This document shows positions 25,065-35,999 of a stretch of 64,000 nt of DNA, piece after piece; positions within the stretch are counted from its first letter, which is position 1; every line of letters begins with the position of its first letter. The notes beneath the pieces were generated by a model. That model ran no database searches, was not told the origin of the DNA, and was given only the letters and a program-made list of their open reading frames with translations. The position numbers and the translations under genes were made by a program. Source of the stretch: [Actinomadura] parvosata subsp. kistnae (GTDB lineage: Bacteria; Actinomycetota; Actinomycetes; Streptosporangiales; Streptosporangiaceae); assembly GCF_900323885.1 (NCBI RefSeq), contig NZ_OOHJ01000018.1, positions 4,079,001 through 4,143,000 of the forward strand, written 5' to 3'.

Positions 25065-26829
25065 CCGGCTGCTCGGGATGGGCCCGACCACGACGAGGAC
25101 CAGACGTAGGAGGCGGCTCGGCGTCGTGCTCGCCGTCGTGGCCGCGACGGTCCTGGCCGGCTCCGGGTGCAGCGTCATCCAGGTGACCGGGCCGTACACC
25201 GTCAACGACAACCAGGGCGGCGGCGACCCGCTCAACAAGCCGTTCCAGCGCATGATCGCCATCGCGCCGCAGCCCGGCTGGGGCCCCGAGGACACCATCA
25301 GGGGGCTCCAGGCCGCCATGGCCGCCTACGCCGACGACCCGTCCGTCCTGGCCGGATACCTGACGCCCGAGGCGCGCGCCAAGTGGACGGCCGCCGGGCC
25401 GGTCACGGTGATCCAGGACGCGTACGAGGTCGCGGTGCCGCCGCCGCGGGAGTCCGAGACGACCGTGAAGGTCTCGCTCAAGGGGCACTACGTGGCCCTC
25501 ATCAACGAGGACGACTCGTACAAGCCGACGGCCGGGCCGTGGGAGCGCCCCTTCGAGCTGGTCAAGATGCCCGAGGGCTACCGCGTCAGCAACCTGCCCC
25601 AGGGGCTGCTGCTCACCGAGTCCGACGTCGCGCGCGCGTACCGGCCGACGAACCTCTACTACGTCAACCGCAGCACCCAGGACCGGCTCGTCGTCGACCG
25701 CGTCCGCCTGCGGCTCAAGACCACCGAGACGTTCGCGCAGACCGTGCTCGAACGCCTGCTCCAGCCGCCGACCGAGGCCCTGCGCGGCGCGGTCACCTCC
25801 AGCTTCCCCGCCGGCACCAAGATCGAGTCGATCAGGTCCGGCGAGGACCGCGTGATCATCAACCTCTCGGGGCCGCTCAGCAGCCTCGACCTGACCGCCA
25901 CCACGACCCTCACCGGCCAGATCAGGAACAGCCTCAGCACGAACGAGATCGCCAAGGGCCGCACCATCGAGATCGTCGTGGACGGCGAGACGTACACCAC
26001 CGATCTGCCCGACTCCGACGACCGGTGGCTCGACGACGACGTCGGCGACAGCGCCTACTACGTCAGCAAGGGCGCCGTCCACTACCTGACCAAGGAGGGC
26101 CGGGGCGGCGCCGTCGCGGGCGCGGCCGGCGAGCAACGCGACGGCTACGACCACTTCGCCGTCTCCGCCGGCCCCAACCCGCTCATCGCCGCCCGCACCT
26201 CCACCGGCATCTCCGTCGCCGGGATCGCTCCCGAAGGGGTCTGGCAGGAGGTCATCAGGGGCGACGACCTCACGCCGCCCACCTGGAACCGCGACGGGTC
26301 CCTATGGACCTACGACGGCAAGAACGGCGTCCTGCTGAAGTACGACCCGAGCAGGAACCGCGTGGAGCCCGTCGAAGTCCCGGAAGAGCTGGACAAACTA
26401 GACGTCAACCAGTTCCGGATCGCCAGGGACGGCGTGCGCGTGGCCGTCACCACCGGCGAGGAGACCGTCCAGATCGGCGCCCTCACCGGCGAGGGCGCCG
26501 GCACCAAGCTCGGCAACCTCCAGTTCCTCACCACCACCGACACCGGCAACGAGATCCGCGACATCGCATGGCGCGACGACGAGCACCTGCTCGTCCTGGT
26601 GGAGGGCACCGCCGGGCAGACGCTCAACGAGATCAACGTGGGCGACGGGGAGACCACCGGGGTGCCGCTGAAGGACCGGCTGCAGTCGGTGGCGGCGTTC
26701 AAGGACCAGGTGCTGGCCGAGGTGGCCACGGACAACGGGAACAAGTTGATGGTCCTCAACCAGGACCAGCAGACGTGGACCGCCAAGATCGACAGCGACG
26801 CGGGCACCCCCTTGTTCCCGTTGGGGTGA
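25051..26829 (+). CDS. lpqB: Lipoprotein LpqB
   Basis: The 592-residue lipoprotein has an Arg-rich n-region, then lipobox LAGSGC with Cys at 40. It continues with a GerMN-type domain (about 195-325; VVDRVRLRLKTTETFAQTVLERLL) and a C-terminal beta-propeller-like LpqB domain. LpqB is known to bind the extracellular part of MtrB and modulate MtrA signalling, and its gene overlap with mtrB fits that partnership. Length is typical. The N-terminus has a second possible ATG (MGPTTTR, residue 10), which would still keep the signal peptide. Confidence 0.95.
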   Translation: MTRTSRLLGMGPTTTRTRRRRRLGVVLAVVAATVLAGSGCSVIQVTGPYTVNDNQGGGDPLNKPFQRMIAIAPQPGWGPEDTIRGLQAAMAAYADDPSVLAGYLTPEARAKWTAAGPVTVIQDAYEVAVPPPRESETTVKVSLKGHYVALINEDDSYKPTAGPWERPFELVKMPEGYRVSNLPQGLLLTESDVARAYRPTNLYYVNRSTQDRLVVDRVRLRLKTTETFAQTVLERLLQPPTEALRGAVTSSFPAGTKIESIRSGEDRVIINLSGPLSSLDLTATTTLTGQIRNSLSTNEIAKGRTIEIVVDGETYTTDLPDSDDRWLDDDVGDSAYYVSKGAVHYLTKEGRGGAVAGAAGEQRDGYDHFAVSAGPNPLIAARTSTGISVAGIAPEGVWQEVIRGDDLTPPTWNRDGSLWTYDGKNGVLLKYDPSRNRVEPVEVPEELDKLDVNQFRIARDGVRVAVTTGEETVQIGALTGEGAGTKLGNLQFLTTTDTGNEIRDIAWRDDEHLLVLVEGTAGQTLNEINVGDGETTGVPLKDRLQSVAAFKDQVLAEVATDNGNKLMVLNQDQQTWTAKIDSDAGTPLFPLG

Positions 26830-26842
26830 CCCGTCACGCCGC

Positions 26843-26894
26843 TCGTTCGTTCGTTCGTTCTTTTGTGCGTGCGTTCTTTCGTGCGTGCTTGCTT
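26843..26894. repeat. TCGT tetranucleotide repeat tract
   Basis: Just after the lpqB stop, TCGT is repeated 4.5 times (26843-26860), then decays into TTTTGTGCGTGCGTTC-like variants up to about 26894. The tract is T-rich on the coding strand, unlike its surroundings, and lies between lpqB and comF. It may work as a weak terminator; it is not coding in any convincing frame. Confidence 0.65.
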
Positions 26895-26941
26895 AGAGTC
26901 AGCGGGGCGAAACTGTCGGTGGCGACCGGCATGCTGGGCGC

Positions 26942-27622
26942 GTGCTGAACGCCGTACTGGACCTGCTCCTTCCCTCCGCCTGCGCGGGCTGTGGCGCCGC
27001 GGGCGCGTCGTGCTGCCCGAGGTGCTTCGGCGCCCTCACCGCCGCGCCCGCCGAGCGCGGCCCGGTGCCGCGGCCGCCCGGGCTGCCCGCGTGCTGGGCG
27101 GCGGCGCCGTACGAGGGGGCGGTGCGCCGGATGATCGTGGCGTACAAGGAGCGTGGCGCGGTGGCCCTGGCCGGGGTGCTGGCCGAGGCGGTGACGCGCA
27201 CGCTGCTGGTGGCGCTGGGCCAGGCGGGAGAGTGGGCGGGCGGCCGGTTCGCCGTCGTGCCGGTGCCGAGCGCGCGGGCGAGCGTGCGGGGCAGAGGCCA
27301 TGATCCCGTCGGGAGGCTGGCGGTGCTGGTGGCGGGGCGGCTGCGGGCGCTCGGGTGGGGCGCCGAGGCGTGGGCGGGGCTGGGGCAGGTCCGGAGGGTG
27401 GCCGACCAGGCGGGCCTGAGTCGCTCTGAGAGAGCCGTCAACCTCGGAGGGTCACTCCAGGTCCTGCCCCTCGCAAAAGGCCCGCCAGCGCCGCTTGCGC
27501 TGCTCCTGGACGACATCGTGACGACCGGCGCCACCCTCAGCGAGGCCGCCCGAGCCCTCCGAGCTGCGGGGATCGCCGTGCCGCTGGCCGTGACCGTGGG
27601 CGCGACACGCCGAAGATCTTGA
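26942..27622 (+). CDS. ComF family phosphoribosyltransferase-like protein
   Basis: The 226-residue protein has an N-terminal zinc-ribbon-like set of Cys (CAGCG at 14-18, CCPRC at 24-28) and a C-terminal phosphoribosyltransferase fold with the PRPP loop LLLDDIVTTGATL (about 187-199). ComF proteins assist DNA uptake in competent bacteria; in actinobacteria the role is unclear. Location between lpqB and hpf matches mycobacteria (Rv3242c). The GTG start was taken from the hydrophobic MLNAVLDLLLPSACAGC start typical of ComF. Confidence 0.9.
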   Translation: MLNAVLDLLLPSACAGCGAAGASCCPRCFGALTAAPAERGPVPRPPGLPACWAAAPYEGAVRRMIVAYKERGAVALAGVLAEAVTRTLLVALGQAGEWAGGRFAVVPVPSARASVRGRGHDPVGRLAVLVAGRLRALGWGAEAWAGLGQVRRVADQAGLSRSERAVNLGGSLQVLPLAKGPPAPLALLLDDIVTTGATLSEAARALRAAGIAVPLAVTVGATRRRS

Positions 27623-28248
27623 ATTCTCATGGTCACGTTCGGTAAAGAAAGATCCAAATCGGGAGCCTAACCCGGAGGTCACATGTCACTTCCCCTAGAC
27701 CGGCACCGGGCCTGCTCAGCGGACCGGAGACCCGTAGGCATAAGGGTTGCCGATCGGTTAAACAGGGCATCGGAAGGCGCTTTCCCGACTGGTCAAGGTC
27801 ACGCAGGGTGATCCACTGGCCGAGGGTCAGGCTGACATTCGTGCTGGATGCGGATAGCGTTCCTACATGGCACCCGTTCGGGTCCGTGGTTGCGCAGAGT
27901 CGGGGGTCCCGGCTCTGCTAGCCGATGCCAGCCGCAGGCAAAACGGTCCACGTAAGGCGACTCTTTGTCGACCGATCACGGTGCGGCTTAGGGGTAAGTC
28001 CTGCCTTCCCGGGGGTCCAGATGTCCCCCGTCAGGAGAGAAGGGCAGTAGTGGCAACAGAGCTGCGAAACCCTCAGCAGGCGGATGTGGGGTCGAAGACC
28101 AGGTCGGCCGGGCGGGTGCCTTCCGAGTTCCCGGTGACGCAGCGTCGGAAGAGGGTAACGGTGACGGGAAGGCAGACAGAAGACCCCGTCCGACGTGCAC
28201 GTCGTCGGGCGCTCTTGCTCAGTCGTTAGACCGAAGGGGGGCTGTTGC
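27623..28248 (+). promoter_or_regulatory. Long hpf leader region with promoter and hairpins
   Basis: 626 bp separate comF from hpf. A sigma70-like promoter is visible: CTGACA at 27832-27837, a 17-bp spacer and TAGCGT at 27855-27860, giving a start near 27867 and a leader of about 380 nt. The leader holds an 11-bp hairpin (27894-27918, one U-G pair) and a second nested structure at 28000-28047 with the stem CGGGGG/CCCCCG. Two open frames are possible: an ATG at 27867, which would be leaderless, and a GTG at 28050 after AGGAG, both ending at 28229. I could not match the structure to a known riboswitch. A GGTT-N16-GGGCAT pair (27745-27770) is a weak sigmaB-like candidate. Confidence 0.5.
27832..27860 (+). 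promoter_or_regulatory. Predicted sigma70-type promoter of the hpf leader
   Basis: The -35 CTGACA (27832-27837) and -10 TAGCGT (27855-27860) are separated by exactly 17 bp. Transcription would begin around 27867, where an ATG also lies. This is the best promoter match in the comF-hpf gap. Confidence 0.5.
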
Positions 28249-28917
28249 ATGGACATCATCGTCAAGGGCCGGCACACAGGAGTCAGTGATCGGTTCCGAG
28301 ACCACGTGACGACCAAGCTGGCCAGGATCGAACGTCTGGACAACAAACTCATCCGAGTCGATGTGGAGGTGTCTAAGGAGCGTAATCCGCGCCTCGCCGA
28401 TCAGCGCGAGCGCGTCGAGCTCACCATTCACTCCCGAGGGCCGGCCATCCGCGCCGAGGCCTCGGCCGACGACCGATTCGCAGCCCTCGATCTAGCCCTC
28501 GACAAGCTGGAAGGCCGCCTCAGGCGACTGGCCGACCGGCGCAAGGTCCACCACGGCAACCACTGCCCGCCCTCGGTGGCGGAGATCACCGCGACGCTTC
28601 CCGCCGCCACCGATCTGGCGCCCCGTACCCAGCCCGACGTCCCCAAGCAGGCCGAACCCGACGAAGACGAGCTGCAGCAGAAGAGCGACCAGCTCTACGA
28701 CGACATCGTCCCGATCGAGATGGACGGCGACGGCCCGCTCATCGTCCGCGAGAAGTTCCACAGAGCCGAGCCGATGACCATCGACCAGGCCCTGCTCGAA
28801 ATGGAGCTGGTCGGACACGACTTCTACCTGTTCCGTGACAAGGAGAGCGGCCAGCCGTGCGTCGTCTACAACAGACGCGGCTACAACTACGGCGTGTTGC
28901 GGCTCGTAGAGCCCTGA
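28249..28917 (+). CDS. hpf: Ribosome hibernation promoting factor, long form
   Basis: The 222-residue protein has the N-terminal S30AE/YfiA fold (about 1-100; MDIIVKGRHTGVSDRFRDHV), an acidic linker (about 110-165) and the C-terminal dimerisation domain (REKFHRAEPMTIDQALLEMELVGHDFYLF). Long HPF pairs 70S ribosomes into inactive 100S dimers in stationary phase or stress. An ATG start with GAAGGGGGG upstream is favoured over an upstream in-frame ATG. It has a long structured leader and is followed by a NarL-type regulator, as in Streptomyces. Confidence 0.94.
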   Translation: MDIIVKGRHTGVSDRFRDHVTTKLARIERLDNKLIRVDVEVSKERNPRLADQRERVELTIHSRGPAIRAEASADDRFAALDLALDKLEGRLRRLADRRKVHHGNHCPPSVAEITATLPAATDLAPRTQPDVPKQAEPDEDELQQKSDQLYDDIVPIEMDGDGPLIVREKFHRAEPMTIDQALLEMELVGHDFYLFRDKESGQPCVVYNRRGYNYGVLRLVEP

Positions 28918-29011
28918 TCGCGCGCTAAAAGATCTTCTCGACCACCCGAGAACCGCGGGTACGTGCCATCATGGCGGTGCAACGGCTCTGGCCCCCCGAC
29001 GAGGAGGAGAC

Positions 29012-29122
29012 GTGAGCGAGCTCAGTCAGGTAGGGATGAGCGAGCGAAGCGAGGCAATGGCAGGCGCGAAGCCGATCGTCATGAGGCTGGTCGTCACGAG
29101 GTCCGTCAAGGAGGCTTCGTGA
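29012..29122 (+). CDS. Small ORF (36 aa) coupled to the NarL-type regulator
   Basis: A GTG with an excellent GAGGAGGA site (29001-29008) opens a 36-codon frame (start MSELSQVGMSERSEAM) that ends in a TGA overlapping the GTG of the downstream regulator by 4 bp. This suggests translational coupling. The DNA in its middle, GAGCGAGCGAAGCGAGG, resembles a short repeat I recall at gene starts in several actinobacteria, so this could be repeat-derived rather than a functional leader peptide. No domain is visible. Confidence 0.45.
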   Translation: MSELSQVGMSERSEAMAGAKPIVMRLVVTRSVKEAS

Positions 29123-29817
29123 CCGAGTCTGGCGAGGCCCGCGCTCAGGCGAGCGAGCCGATCCGCGTGCTGATCGTCGACGATCACGAGCTGATCCGGC
29201 GGAGCCTGGCGTTGGCGCTGGCTGCCGAGCCCGACATCGAGGTGGTCGGTGAGGCGAGCGACGGGCAGGAGGCGGTCGAACTGGCCGATCGCCTCATGCC
29301 TGACGTCGCCCTCATGGACGTACGCATGCCCCGGCAGGACGGGATCGAGGCGACGAAGGGCATCAAGGCCTCCGTCCCGAGCACCCGCATCATCATGCTG
29401 ACGGTCAGCGACGAAGAAGAGGACCTCTTCGAGGCCATCAAGGCAGGAGCCACCGGCTACCTGCTCAAGGACGTCCAGATCAACGACGTCCCCGCCGCGG
29501 TGCGCGGCGTGCACGAAGGCCAGTCGTTAATCAACCCGGCGATGGCGGCCAAGCTCATCAGCGAGTTCGCCAACATGAGCCGCAAGGAGGCCGAACGCCC
29601 GCCCCAGCTTCCCGTCCCCCGGCTGACCGACCGGGAGATGGAGGTGCTGCGGCTCGTCGCCAAGGGCATGAACAACCGGGAGATCGCCAAACAGCTCTTC
29701 ATCTCCGAGAACACCGTGAAGAACCACGTCCGCAACATCCTCGACAAGCTACAGCTGCACTCGCGGATGGAGGCCGTGGTTTACGCGGTGCGGGAGCGCA
29801 TGCTCGAGATCACCTGA
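29119..29817 (+). CDS. NarL/FixJ-type response regulator
   Basis: The 232-residue protein has a receiver domain (DDH at 21-23, phosphoacceptor D67 in VALMDVRMPRQDG, Thr in IIMLTVSD, Lys in YLLKDV) and a C-terminal LuxR-type HTH (LTDREMEVLRLVAKGMNNREIAKQLF). No sensor kinase gene is adjacent, so it is an orphan here. Streptomyces also has a NarL-type regulator between hpf and secA. The GTG start has AAGGAGG five bp upstream and overlaps the preceding 36-codon frame. Confidence 0.93.
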   Translation: MTESGEARAQASEPIRVLIVDDHELIRRSLALALAAEPDIEVVGEASDGQEAVELADRLMPDVALMDVRMPRQDGIEATKGIKASVPSTRIIMLTVSDEEEDLFEAIKAGATGYLLKDVQINDVPAAVRGVHEGQSLINPAMAAKLISEFANMSRKEAERPPQLPVPRLTDREMEVLRLVAKGMNNREIAKQLFISENTVKNHVRNILDKLQLHSRMEAVVYAVRERMLEIT

Positions 29818-30309
29818 TCCGCCACGCGCTCCCGCGCCCCCTCAAAGCGGACCCCAGCGTCGTGGATGCGCGCCTTTGAGGTGGTCGCAGGCGCGCTCGA
29901 TCATGGTGGTGCGCGCACGTCATCCCCCTGCCCAGGCGCCTGTGTCTACTCCAGGCGTGTCTGCGCATCACCCCGGCTGCCTGTTTGCGTGTACGACACG
30001 GGACACGGCCCTGCGCCAGGTGTGGCGAGCCCCCGCCCAGACTCCTGCGCCTTCTCCAAGGCTTACCGGCGCCCTACTGCCGCGCAAGTCTCCGGCTCGG
30101 CCGTGCGAGTGTCGAGCTTAGGCCGCCGCCTTCCGAACCCGCTGCCTCGCGAGTAAGGCGTCTTGCGAGCCCGCTGCCTTCGAGCATGTCGCGCAGCACG
30201 CACCGTACCTCGTGCGCAAGGACCGCCCCGTACCCGTGCCCGGGCCGCCCACAACCGACGGCGTGCGGCCCTCGCCAAGCGCGTGCGTGCGACCCCGGCC
30301 AGGTGTGCG

Positions 30310-30347
30310 CCCGGCCCGAGCCGGCGCGTGTGAGGCTCGGGCCGGGC
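30310..30347. terminator. Strong GC inverted repeat, possible bidirectional terminator
   Basis: GCCCGGCCCGAGCC (about 30310-30323) faces GGCTCGGGCCGGGC (about 30334-30347), perfectly complementary over 14 bp with a loop of about 10 nt. It lies between convergent genes, so a two-way terminator is plausible. There is no T-run. Confidence 0.5.
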
Positions 30348-30357
30348 ACGAGCACGT

Positions 30358-30429
30358 GAGGTGACTCGGCCACGTGAGGTGGCTCGGCCACGTGAAGTGG
30401 CTCGGTCGCGTGACGTGACTCGGCCACTC
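30358..30429. repeat. 18-bp tandem repeat, four copies
   Basis: Four head-to-tail units (30358-30375, 30376-30393, 30394-30411, 30412-30429) of the form GAGGTGrCTCGGCCACGT, each with one to four differences from the first. Unit junctions carry CACGTGA-type palindromic cores. The array ends 9 bp before the stop codon of the AlkX-like gene, so it forms that gene's 3' untranslated region. Confidence 0.85.
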
Positions 30430-30438
30430 TGAGGGGGC

Positions 30439-31626
30439 TCAGGTGCCGTTCAGGATGGGGAGCAGCTCCGGGGGGTCGGTGCGTTCGACGCGGACGGTGT
30501 CGCAGCCCACCCACTCGGCCGCCGACCACAGAGCCTCGCTCAGGGCGTCGGCCCACTTGGCGGGGGACAGGCCGGGCTCCAGGTGGACCTGCCTGGCCAC
30601 CAGCGTGGAGCCCTCGCGGGCCGGGTCCACGCGGCCGATCAGGCGCCCGCCCGCCAGCACCGGCATCGTGAAGTAGCCGTGCACCCGCTTGTGCTTGGGG
30701 ACGTAGAGCTCGAGCGTGTAGGTGAAGCCGAACACGCGCTTCGTGCGCTCCCGGTGCCAGATCAGGGAGTCGAACGGTGACACGAGCGTGGTGCGGTGGC
30801 GGCCGCGCGGCTCGGACTCCAGACCGGCGGGGTCGGCCCAGGCGTTGCCCTGGCCCTTCTTGCCCGGCCAGCCGGCGACGGTCACGGGCACCAGGCCCGC
30901 CGCGCCGCTGAGCAGGACCTCGTCGAGGATCGCGGCGTGCCGGCCTCTGAGGCGGAGGAAGTCGAGCAGGTCGGTGCGGTTGGCCACGCCCAGGGAGCGC
31001 CCGGCGATGGCGGCCAGACGGACGATGCACTCCTCGTCGGACAGGTCCTCGGCCAGGAGGTCGGCGGGGACCACCCGCTCGGCCAGGTCGTAGACGCGGC
31101 GCCAGCCGACGCGGCGGCTGCACACCAGCTCACCGATGTCGAGCAGCCACTCCAGGCCGATCTTGGAGTCGGACCAGTCCCACCACGGGCCGCCGTTCTT
31201 GGCGCCGCCCACGTCGGACGTCGTCAGCGGGCCCGACTCCCGGACCTGGTCGAGCAGCTTCTCCACGTTGTCGGGCACCTCGTGCCAGCGGAACTTCCGC
31301 TCCCGGTAAGCCCGGCGGCGGAACGAGTAGAGCGGCCAGTGCTCGATGGGCAGGATGCAGGCGGCGTGACACCAGTACTCGAAGCTCTGGGCCGGGTCGT
31401 GCCAGTAGGCGCGCTCGACCTTCGACCGGCCCACCGCGCCCAGCCGGGCGTAGGCGACCAGCTCGTGCGAGCGGGCCAGGACCGAGATCGTGTCGAGCTG
31501 CACGGCGCCCAGCCTGCGGAGCATGGCATGCACTCCGCCCTTACGCGCGTCGGCGCCGATGAGACCCTGGGCACGCAGGATGATCCGGCGGGCTTCATCG
31601 GCGGACAACTCGGTCACACCGATCAT
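30439..31626 (-). CDS. Winged-helix DNA glycosylase, YcaQ/AlkX-like
   Basis: The 395-residue protein fits the HTH_42 (YcaQ/AlkZ) superfamily. Near the N-terminus is GAVQLDTISVLARSHELVAYARLG with the Q-x-D catalytic motif at Q43 and D45; the QxD form marks the YcaQ/AlkX branch, while AlkZ has QxQ. YcaQ unhooks interstrand crosslinks and nitrogen-mustard adducts. Further family signatures are SFEYWCHAACILP, VSPFDSLIWHRERTKRVFGFTYTLELYVPKHKR split over about 280-320, and a C-terminal RVERTDPPELLP. It sits inside the otherwise conserved hpf-secA block, flanked by repeat-rich DNA on both sides. Confidence 0.9.
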   Translation of the reverse strand: MIGVTELSADEARRIILRAQGLIGADARKGGVHAMLRRLGAVQLDTISVLARSHELVAYARLGAVGRSKVERAYWHDPAQSFEYWCHAACILPIEHWPLYSFRRRAYRERKFRWHEVPDNVEKLLDQVRESGPLTTSDVGGAKNGGPWWDWSDSKIGLEWLLDIGELVCSRRVGWRRVYDLAERVVPADLLAEDLSDEECIVRLAAIAGRSLGVANRTDLLDFLRLRGRHAAILDEVLLSGAAGLVPVTVAGWPGKKGQGNAWADPAGLESEPRGRHRTTLVSPFDSLIWHRERTKRVFGFTYTLELYVPKHKRVHGYFTMPVLAGGRLIGRVDPAREGSTLVARQVHLEPGLSPAKWADALSEALWSAAEWVGCDTVRVERTDPPELLPILNGT

Positions 31627-32701
31627 GCCCGCGCCTCCATATGGCGATGCATGCGAGCAATCTAGCGACGAGCACCGACAAATTCGCCCCCACCCACCCC
31701 CGCCCCCCTCACACCCGGGGGTGGTTGGGCGGTGCCGGGCCATGCGAGGTGCGGCTGGAAGGGCGAGAGCGTGAGGCACGGGCCCGAGGCATGAGGTCGC
31801 GAACGGTGCCGGAGAGAGGTGCCATCGCGCGAATGGGGGCGACCGGCACCAGAGCACGAAGGGGCGGGGCACGAACGAGCAGCGTCCGGGCGCGGGGAAG
31901 GGGGCCCGGGCGTGAATGGCGAAGCACGCGGTGGCGAGGCGCGCGGTGGCGAGGCGCGCGGTGGCGAGGCGCGCGGTGGCGAGGCGCGGTGGCGCGGCGC
32001 GAAGGGCCTGGTGCGAGGTGCGAAGGGTGCGGAGCCGCGGTGCGCATCCCGCGAGGTGCACGAACGGGGCGAGGGCGCGAAGGATTTGAGGCGAAGGGCG
32101 GCGAGTCGCGAAGAGGCGGCGCGTGGCGCGATGCGGGGATGCGGGCGGTGAGAGCGCGAGGCGCGGGCCGAGGCGGAGGGGCGCGAAGGGAGACCCGGAG
32201 CGAGGTGCACGCGCGCCGGGTGCCAGTGACCTGGGCGAGGACGCGCGCGAAGGATGCGAGGCGGAGGGCGGCGAGTCGAGTCGCGAAGAGCGCGGCGTGA
32301 GGGACGGGTGGGAGCTGCGAGAGCGCGCGCAGGATGCGACCAGGTGCAGGCGTGGCGAGGCGCGCGGTGGCGAGGTGCGCGGTGGCGCGGCGCGAAGGGC
32401 CTGGCGCGAGGCGCGAAGGGTGCGGAGCCGCGGTGCGCATCCCGTGAGGTGCACGAACGGGGCGAGGGCGCGTGCGGATGCGAGGCGAAGGGCGGCGAGG
32501 CGCGAAGAGGGCGGCGCGGCGGCGTGAGGCACGGGTGGGAGCTGCGAGAGCGCGTGCAGGATGCGGCGAGGCACGAAGGGTGCGGAGCCGCGGAGCGCGT
32601 CCCGCGAGGTGCGCGAACCGGGCGTGGCGCGAGGCGCGAGGGGGTGGGCATGGAAACGGCGGGCGGCCCGGGAGAGGGGCGCCCGCCGTAAGAAGCGTGT
32701 G
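31627..32701. repeat. One-kilobase GC-rich repeat island upstream of the AlkX-like gene
   Basis: About 1.07 kb without a credible gene. It includes a 15-bp tandem array (31930-31989), then long imperfect direct repeats. A block with GAAGGGTGCGGAGCCGCGG starts at 32022, 32415 and 32574, and a block with ACGGGTGGGAGCTGCGAGAG is found near 32304 and 32531. The words GGCGAGG, GCGAAG and GAGGCGCG dominate. All frames are open and yield Arg/Gly/Ala/Glu-rich periodic translations. The only ordinary sequence is the first 60 bp, which holds the AlkX-like promoter area. Confidence 0.75.
31930..31989. repeat. 15-bp tandem repeat, four copies
   Basis: GGTGGCGAGGCGCGC is repeated exactly three times (31930-31974), and a fourth unit differs at the last base (31975-31989). 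The unit length is a multiple of three, so any reading frame stays open, but no real gene surrounds it. Confidence 0.9.
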
Positions 32702-32962
32702 CTAGCGGTGATCCTCGGCGCGCATGCCCACCCGCGGTGCGTCGATCACGACGTCGGTGAAGATGTCGAAGACGAGGGCGAGGATGCCGCCGACGACGAA
32801 CAGACCGGCGCCGATCCAGACGAGTGTCCAGTTGGCGGCCGTCAGGCCGAAGCCGGCCACGACGGTGCCCACGAGCATCACCGTCACCGCGAGCCAGGAG
32901 GACGCGCGCCCGCCGTGGCTGCCGAGATTCTCCGTATGCTCCGACTTCTTCCCCTCAACCAT
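32702..32962 (-). CDS. HGxxPAAW-type small membrane protein
   Basis: The 86-residue protein has a short cytosolic N-terminus with HGGRASSW (a variant of the HGxxPAAW motif), two membrane helices (about 22-42 and 46-66) and an acidic/basic tail. This small family is found in actinobacteria near trp or cell-envelope genes; its function is unknown. The ATG at 32962 follows AGGAAGGA. It is divergent from secA, 224 bp away. Confidence 0.8.
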   Translation of the reverse strand: MVEGKKSEHTENLGSHGGRASSWLAVTVMLVGTVVAGFGLTAANWTLVWIGAGLFVVGGILALVFDIFTDVVIDAPRVGMRAEDHR

Positions 32963-33186
32963 GACAAATCCTTCCTTTGCCGGATATCCCGCTATTGGTG
33001 CGAGCCGGCTCTCCACCGGCATACCCTCTGCCTTGTCCCCATTCTCCCAGACGGGTTCTGCGCCCTCGTCGTCACGGTGGCTGTGTCTGGTTGCGGAACC
33101 GCCTACGATGGCTAACGGGGAAGTTTGTCTCGGCCTCTCCTCCTGGCGGCGCCGCCGGGGTAGACCTGCGAGGAGCTTTACATAAA

Positions 33187-35976
<2,790 letters not shown>

Positions 35977-35999
35977 CTTAGCAGCCAGGCCGGGTCTAC

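Larger units (their letters stand above)
29818..30438. other. Gene-free stretch, low complexity, before the AlkX-like gene
   Basis: 621 bp between convergent genes (the regulator and the glycosylase) have no convincing coding frame. The first 500 bp are unusually irregular, with CGCGCC-, GCCTGTGTC- and GCCCGGCC-type words and several short inverted repeats around 30300-30350 (GCCCGGCCCGAGCC facing GGCTCGGGCCGGGC). That pair, 30310-30323 and 30334-30347, can form a strong stem. The last 72 bp are an 18-bp tandem repeat listed separately. Confidence 0.55.

Noticed and set aside
27867..28248. Known riboswitch (c-di-AMP, cobalamin, SAM) in the hpf leader
   Set aside because: The conserved core sequences of these classes as I remember them are not present; only unnamed hairpins are visible.
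30358..30429. CRISPR array
   Set aside because: The 18-bp units are directly adjacent with no spacers and there are no cas genes; it is a plain tandem repeat.
30439..32574. A 711-codon version of the AlkX-like gene reaching into the repeat island
   Set aside because: The extra 316 codons translate the GC-rich repeats into Ser/Arg/Pro runs; the family N-terminus begins at 31626.
31819..32691. Glycine/arginine-rich protein genes in the repeat island
   Set aside because: Periodic, low-complexity translations in several frames on both strands without ribosome-binding sites or homology; repeats explain the open frames.
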